Below, piece after piece: positions 60,042 to 64,000 of a stretch of DNA of 64,000 bases. The DNA lies in NCBI GenBank assembly GCA_022822725.1, contig JAJEAN010000007.1, forward strand, positions 812,382-876,381, in the 5' to 3' direction. Numbering within the stretch: position 1 is the first letter of the stretch; each line of letters starts with the position of its first letter. Both the position numbers and the translations under genes were made by a program. Origin of the DNA: Candidatus Latescibacterota bacterium (GTDB lineage Bacteria > JAAXHH01). The notes under the pieces are model-generated. The model saw nothing but the letters and a program-made list of their open reading frames with translations, searched no databases and was not told the DNA's origin.

Positions 60042-61427
60042 TTAAACCTCCGCGAGACCCGCGATCCGGTCGATGAGCGTATCCACCTGGCCGGCCGTAT
60101 CCATGAGGTGCAGCGTGGCGCGGACTCCGCTGAAACCGCCGGCGGCGCCCACGGTACGGATATAGATGTTCGGGCTGCGGTACCAGAGCCGCCCGACGAT
60201 ATGCGATGGGTCCAGGTCCCTGACGGAGAAGGAAATGAGGGCGCAGGACATCCTTGGGTCGTCGGATGCGTACACCTTGACGCCGTCGATGGCCCTCAGG
60301 CCCTGGATCAGGCGACGGGAAAGGTACCTGAGCCGGGCTTCCGTGGCCTCGACGGTTATCCTGTTGTGAAAATCGAGAGCCGCGCCGATCGAGACGCGGT
60401 CGGAATAGCTCGTGGAACCGCGCTGTTCCAGTTTCCTGGCGCCCGTGATCGCCCGGTCCGGATCCGACGAACCCGTGTAGACCAGCGGTTGCACTCTGTC
60501 GGCAATGTCGTTCCGTACATAGAGAAACCCGGTATGCTGGGCAGCAAGCATGTACTTGTGGCCCGGTCCCGCATACATGTCGCAGCCAAGTTCGCTCATA
60601 TTCATCTTCATCATACCCGGCGGCTGGGCGCCGTCGATCAGCGTGATGATGCCCCGGTCGCGGGCAATCTCGCAGATCTCCCTGACCGGCATGACGAACC
60701 CGTCGGTGTAGTTGACGTGACAGATGGTAAGGAACCGGGTCTTCGGCGTGATGCCCGCCACCACGGCGTCGATGACCTTCTGAGGACTGTCCGGCGTGCG
60801 GAAACTGGGATCCGAGATGTCCACCATCTTGAATACCAGGCCGTCCCGCTTCGCCCGGTAGGCCATCATGTTCTTCACCCAGCCGTAATCGTAGTTCGTG
60901 GTCAGGATCTCATCGCCGGGATCCAGGCGCAATCCCATGAATCCGAGGCCCATCCCGTCGGTGGTGCTGTTGGTGAAGGCGATTTCGTCGACCTCGGAAC
61001 CGATGAACGCGGCCATCTTCTCACGGATCTCGTCCATCCCCGCGAAGAAGTAGGTCGACCAGCACATGTTGGGATCTGAATTCACGGCTTCCACGGCCTC
61101 GACCTGGGCCTTGTGCACGCTGATGGGCGAAATGCCCCGTGTGCCCGAATTCATGTAGATGACGTTGTTGCGCAGCAGGAACTGGTCCGCCACGCCTTCC
61201 CAGTATGCCTCGTCGTCCGGTGCCGCTCCGCCGGGCGGGATGTCGGCGATGTCCGGCAGCGGCTCTGCTTCGGCTTCAGATACCGGGGACAGCAGGGTTG
61301 ATGCGCCTGCCACTCCGGCCGCGCCGGCCATCACGCTGCCCATGAATCCACGGCGGGACAGGCTCTGGATCTTCTCGGAATCCTGTATACGGGGATCAAT
61401 TCTGTTCGTGCCTGTGTCGTCAGACAT
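60042..61427 (-). CDS. Class V aminotransferase-fold enzyme with Tat signal peptide
   Basis: A 461-residue protein. A twin-arginine signal (SRRGFMG, R25/R26, then a hydrophobic stretch to about residue 50) precedes a fold-type I PLP domain. Landmarks are NVIYMNSGTRGISP, NSTTDGMGLGFMGL, the Asp of LIDGAQPPGMM and the Schiff-base lysine in GPGHKYMLAAQHTGFLYV. It resembles the isopenicillin N epimerase-like enzyme at 24391. Export through Tat would allow folding with PLP in the cytoplasm first. GGAGG lies just before the ATG. The substrate is unknown; a periplasmic amino-compound reaction is implied. Confidence 0.87.
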   Translation of the reverse strand: MSDDTGTNRIDPRIQDSEKIQSLSRRGFMGSVMAGAAGVAGASTLLSPVSEAEAEPLPDIADIPPGGAAPDDEAYWEGVADQFLLRNNVIYMNSGTRGISPISVHKAQVEAVEAVNSDPNMCWSTYFFAGMDEIREKMAAFIGSEVDEIAFTNSTTDGMGLGFMGLRLDPGDEILTTNYDYGWVKNMMAYRAKRDGLVFKMVDISDPSFRTPDSPQKVIDAVVAGITPKTRFLTICHVNYTDGFVMPVREICEIARDRGIITLIDGAQPPGMMKMNMSELGCDMYAGPGHKYMLAAQHTGFLYVRNDIADRVQPLVYTGSSDPDRAITGARKLEQRGSTSYSDRVSIGAALDFHNRITVEATEARLRYLSRRLIQGLRAIDGVKVYASDDPRMSCALISFSVRDLDPSHIVGRLWYRSPNIYIRTVGAAGGFSGVRATLHLMDTAGQVDTLIDRIAGLAEV

Positions 61428-61464
61428 GGAAAACCTCCGTCGGGGATCGAAAACAACGAATTTT

Positions 61465-61492
61465 CAAATGTATGGGGATTCGGAATATCAAA
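61465..61492 (-). promoter_or_regulatory. Putative FCB-type promoter of the Tat aminotransferase gene
   Basis: On the minus strand TTTG (61489-61492) and TACATTTG (61465-61472) match the TTTG / TAnnTTTG pair known from Bacteroidota, but with a spacer of 16 bases, shorter than usual. The leader would be about 30 bases with GGAGG before the ATG. Confidence 0.4.
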
Positions 61493-61594
61493 TCTAACCG
61501 GGCAGGATTGCGGGTACAAGGTTTAAATGATGACTGGTACCGCAGGAACCCAGGCTATCGAGCAGTTCAGGTCTTCCGTTAGCCTTGGCCCACA

Positions 61595-62602
61595 TCACTC
61601 ATGCTTATCCAGATACGCACGTAGTTTCCTGTATTCCTCTTCCGCAGCGGGGTCAAGCTCGATCTGGTTCATGCGGGCGCGTACATTATAGAGGTCCATC
61701 TCGTCCGGCGATGCTACGCGATCAAGTATCGCCTGTATCCTGGCCGGGAAGTAGCTGCCCCAGTCCGGCTGGCGCCCGTCCAGGTCCGTGAACCCATACT
61801 CCTTTGCCAGCGTCCAGCTGCCGTATAGCCCGCCGTGCTTCGACGCGACGTCCGGATCGGCCGCCAGGGCCGCTACGCCCCTGCCCATGTAACACGGCGT
61901 CTCCGATTCCTCGAAAAACGAGTCCTGCGCGATCGCGTCCCGCCAGTTTTCTTCCGTCACCCCCATGCCGTCCAACATCGCTTCGGACCGCAGGAAGCCG
62001 GGTGTAACGGTCAGCGCGGTGATGTCGTGCGCGTGGAGGTCGCGCGACATGGCGTAGCCCAGACGGATCGTGGCGTTTTTCGCAAAATCATAGAAAAGGT
62101 TGCCCCGGTAGCCCATCGTGTCGCCGTCGGTGACTTCCACGATCAGTCCGGAGTTCCGCCCGACCATCATGGGAACGCCGTAACGGCTTGTGATGATATG
62201 GGTGTGCACCGCCCCTTCGAGCATTTTCAAGCCCTTGGCCGTATCGAGTTCCCAGAAAGAGGAACCCCACTGGATCATTTCATCGCCACCCCAGATGTCG
62301 TTGACGAGGATGTCGAGCCGGCCCTGTTCATCCCTGACGCGCGCAAACAGCCGCTCCACTTCGGCCGCGACGGTGTGGTCGGTCCTTGCCGCAATGCCTC
62401 GGCCGCCTTCGGCCGTGACCAGTTCGGCGGTTTCTTCGATCGTCTCGGGTCGGCCCGGCGTGGCGGGATGGCCTTTCACGCTGCGTCCGGAGCAGTAGAC
62501 CGTGGCGCCCGCCGCACCAAGCATGCGGGCGATCCCCCGTCCGGTACCACGCGTCGCGCCCGCAACGACCGCTACGCGATCCTGTAGTGGTTTCCCTGTC
62601 AT
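61595..62602 (-). CDS. SDR family oxidoreductase
   Basis: A 335-residue short-chain dehydrogenase. The NAD(P) loop is GATRGTGRGIA (about 15-25), the strand-4 motif LDILVNDIWGG differs from the common NNAG, and the catalytic YxxxK is YDFAK. The usual catalytic Ser position reads VEVTDGD, so a Thr may substitute. A C-terminal extension of about 90 residues beyond the SDR core is present. The substrate is unknown. It stands divergent to the Ldh_2 gene. Confidence 0.86.
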   Translation of the reverse strand: MTGKPLQDRVAVVAGATRGTGRGIARMLGAAGATVYCSGRSVKGHPATPGRPETIEETAELVTAEGGRGIAARTDHTVAAEVERLFARVRDEQGRLDILVNDIWGGDEMIQWGSSFWELDTAKGLKMLEGAVHTHIITSRYGVPMMVGRNSGLIVEVTDGDTMGYRGNLFYDFAKNATIRLGYAMSRDLHAHDITALTVTPGFLRSEAMLDGMGVTEENWRDAIAQDSFFEESETPCYMGRGVAALAADPDVASKHGGLYGSWTLAKEYGFTDLDGRQPDWGSYFPARIQAILDRVASPDEMDLYNVRARMNQIELDPAAEEEYRKLRAYLDKHE

Positions 62603-62742
62603 TTCGTATCCCGGAAGTTGGTCTGGCCGTGTTTCGGCGCAGGACGTAGAAAGCGGCGAGAGAAGGTTGCGTTGTAGAAGATCAAAAGGTACATGCAGCT
62701 GCGATGCATGTCAAAGTGATCGGCAGCGTATTCGGATAGCGG

Positions 62743-62771
62743 TTGTCTTGCCGTTCGGGTCCCATTATGGT
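62743..62771 (+). promoter_or_regulatory. Putative promoter of the Ldh_2 gene
   Basis: TTGTCT (62743-62748), a 17-base spacer and TATGGT (62766-62771), about 55 bases before the start codon. Moderate match to consensus. Confidence 0.3.
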
Positions 62772-62826
62772 AAAGGTTGGTTGATCATTGCTCCTTTCTC
62801 ACGTGAAATTGATCCCGGAGGCATGT

Positions 62827-63813
62827 ATGGCCATCACTCCCGTCGACTACACCAATCCACGCTACGACGCGAAGGCCCTGCACCGCTTTGCCGTTGAAGC
62901 ATTTCGAAAAGCCGGCCTGTCGGAAACCCACGCGACGGAACTGGCCGATTACCTGACCGCGACGGACCTGCGCGGCGTCCTCAGCCACGGCACGCGCCAG
63001 CTTCCAGGCTACGTGAAGTCCTTCCAGTCGGGTAAATACAATCCGAAACCGAATATCAGGATCTACCGGGAAGCCGGCGCCGTGGCGCAGTGGGACGGAG
63101 ACGGAGGCATCGGACACCTGGTTTCTGCCCGGGGGATTCGATCGGCGGTGTCCAGGGCGCGGACGACGGGGATCTGCCTGGTCACGGCGACCCACTGCGG
63201 CCACACGGGTTCTGTCGGCAACTGGACACGCATCGCGACCGGGGCGGGCATGATCTGCCTGTACTACAGCACGCCCATGAGCCGCCTTCCCTTCGACCGT
63301 CCGCAACCCGTCGTGGAAGCGTTGAACAACCCGCCCGTGAGCTTCGGTTTCCCACCGGCGGAGGGCGAGCCGCCCGTGCTGATCGATATGGGCGTGCACC
63401 TGGAACTGCCCGACGTGCAGCGGGAAATCGCCGAGATCAGCGTGCTCCCCCTGATCAAGGGCCTGGCCTACCAGGTCGTCTCCGTCATGATGACCTGGCC
63501 CGTGGACGCGCTGTCTACCGTCGAGGTGCGCTTTCCGGGCGCCACCAGCAGCCTGACCGCCATCGTCCTGGATCCCGCCTTCATCGGAGATCCGTCCGAC
63601 TATACGCGGACAGTCGCAGACCTTCGGCGGAAAGTACACGCCATGATACCCCTGCCGGGGCTTGATCGTGCACTTCTACCGGGGGAAATCGAAGCCGAGC
63701 GGGAGGCCGATTTCGGCAAACACGGCATTCCCCTGGACGACGCCCATATCCAATCGCTGCGGGAACTGGGCGGTGACCTGGGCGTGCCATGTTACTGGGA
63801 AACGGACGGATGA
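62827..63813 (+). CDS. Ldh_2 family malate/L-lactate/ureidoglycolate-type dehydrogenase
   Basis: A 328-residue protein from ATG 62827 with GGAGG (62817-62821) just upstream. Family features are the helical N-terminus with YLTATDLRGVLSHGTRQLPGYV, WDGDGGIGHLVSARGI, the catalytic-region THCGHTGSVGNW and the NAD-binding second half ending in GIPLDDAHIQSLRELG. These enzymes reduce or oxidise 2-keto/2-hydroxy acids with NAD(P) by a fold unrelated to classical lactate dehydrogenase. It overlaps the start of the next gene by four bases (ATGA). Confidence 0.88.
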   Translation: MAITPVDYTNPRYDAKALHRFAVEAFRKAGLSETHATELADYLTATDLRGVLSHGTRQLPGYVKSFQSGKYNPKPNIRIYREAGAVAQWDGDGGIGHLVSARGIRSAVSRARTTGICLVTATHCGHTGSVGNWTRIATGAGMICLYYSTPMSRLPFDRPQPVVEALNNPPVSFGFPPAEGEPPVLIDMGVHLELPDVQREIAEISVLPLIKGLAYQVVSVMMTWPVDALSTVEVRFPGATSSLTAIVLDPAFIGDPSDYTRTVADLRRKVHAMIPLPGLDRALLPGEIEAEREADFGKHGIPLDDAHIQSLRELGGDLGVPCYWETDG

Positions 63814-64000
63814 GGCCACCAGACAACGGACCGTCAAGCGCACGCGGCAGTGAGGATTCCGGACGGCTGGACCGGGAGGCACTCCTGGACGTGCTTGATT
63901 GTTACCGGGCGCGTCATCCCGCGGAGGAGGACACGGTTGCCCGGATCCGAAACCTGGTCGCCGGACGCCCCGACTGCTTCGAAAGGTCCTGCATGCCGGG
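63810..64000 (+). CDS. NUDIX-type hydrolase, N-terminal part (runs off the window)
   Basis: The frame starts at an ATG overlapping the Ldh_2 stop codon (ATGA) and stays open for 63 codons to the window end. The visible part (LDVLDCYRARHPAEEDTVAR, then VAGRPDCFERSCMPG) matches the region before the NUDIX box in a group of NUDIX hydrolases. The NUDIX box itself lies beyond the window, so the call is tentative. Translational coupling with the dehydrogenase gene is likely. Confidence 0.55.
   Translation, partial: MRPPDNGPSSARGSEDSGRLDREALLDVLDCYRARHPAEEDTVARIRNLVAGRPDCFERSCMP

Overview
This is a 64 kb piece of a GC-rich bacterial chromosome, densely coding on both strands. It carries one tRNA-Phe gene and no rRNA, transposase, integrase, phage or CRISPR locus. 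The cell is most likely diderm: there are genes for a murein-recycling ligase (Mpl), an MltF-like lytic transglycosylase, a C-terminal-processing protease, and an ECF sigma/anti-sigma/HtrA module. Several gene types (phytanoyl-CoA dioxygenase-like proteins, class V aminotransferases, orphan MacB-type permeases, plant-type leucine-rich repeats, sulfatase, DUF1080, DUF4175), together with TAnnTT(TG)-like -10 elements, suggest an uncultured lineage of or near the FCB group. Latescibacterota is my best guess from general knowledge; no marker gene here proves it.

Layout. 1-5.5 kb: FmdB zinc ribbon, GlcF, and sugar-acid type enzymes (DapA family, tartrate/isopropylmalate dehydrogenase family, FAH family) with a small HEAT/zinc protein. 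5.8-9.5 kb: pentaheme cytochrome c, tRNA-Phe, orphan FtsX/MacB permease. 9.7-16.7 kb: a PhyH-HEAT fusion, a three-gene ABC-2 exporter, a methyltransferase/YdcF-like pair, a second PhyH protein. 16.8-23.1 kb: envelope genes (MscS, MltF-like with two solute-binding modules, MgtE, YihY/BrkB). 23.2-30.2 kb: two class V aminotransferases, HpcH/HpaI aldolase, ornithine cyclodeaminase family, MFS, amidohydrolase. 30.2-39.7 kb: an oligopeptide-type binding protein, a tight AKR/TauE/sulfatase/MFS operon, then DUF1080, M20 peptidase and a second AKR. 40-46.7 kb: sigma/anti-sigma/HtrA-like operon, XPB-like helicase, Sua5/YrdC, PurD. 47.2-55.8 kb: an envelope run of S41 protease, giant DUF4175 protein, TPR protein and Mpl. 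55.9-64 kb: GNAT, two paralogous small membrane proteins flanking a lower-GC leucine-rich-repeat lipoprotein island, a Tat-signal class V aminotransferase, SDR, Ldh_2 dehydrogenase and the start of a NUDIX hydrolase.

How it fits together. Much of the content looks like scavenging of organic acids, sulfated or oxidised sugars and amino compounds, set among envelope maintenance genes. The most notable items are: (i) an ECF operon whose HtrA-like protease has glycine where the catalytic histidine should be; (ii) many short, degenerate tandem-repeat arrays, each of different sequence, often running over a stop codon or filling a divergent promoter region; (iii) a lower-GC LRR island sitting between two paralogous membrane-protein genes; (iv) recurrent TTGACA-N16/17-TAnnTT promoters; and (v) a compact operon that could use a sulfated monosaccharide in the cytoplasm.
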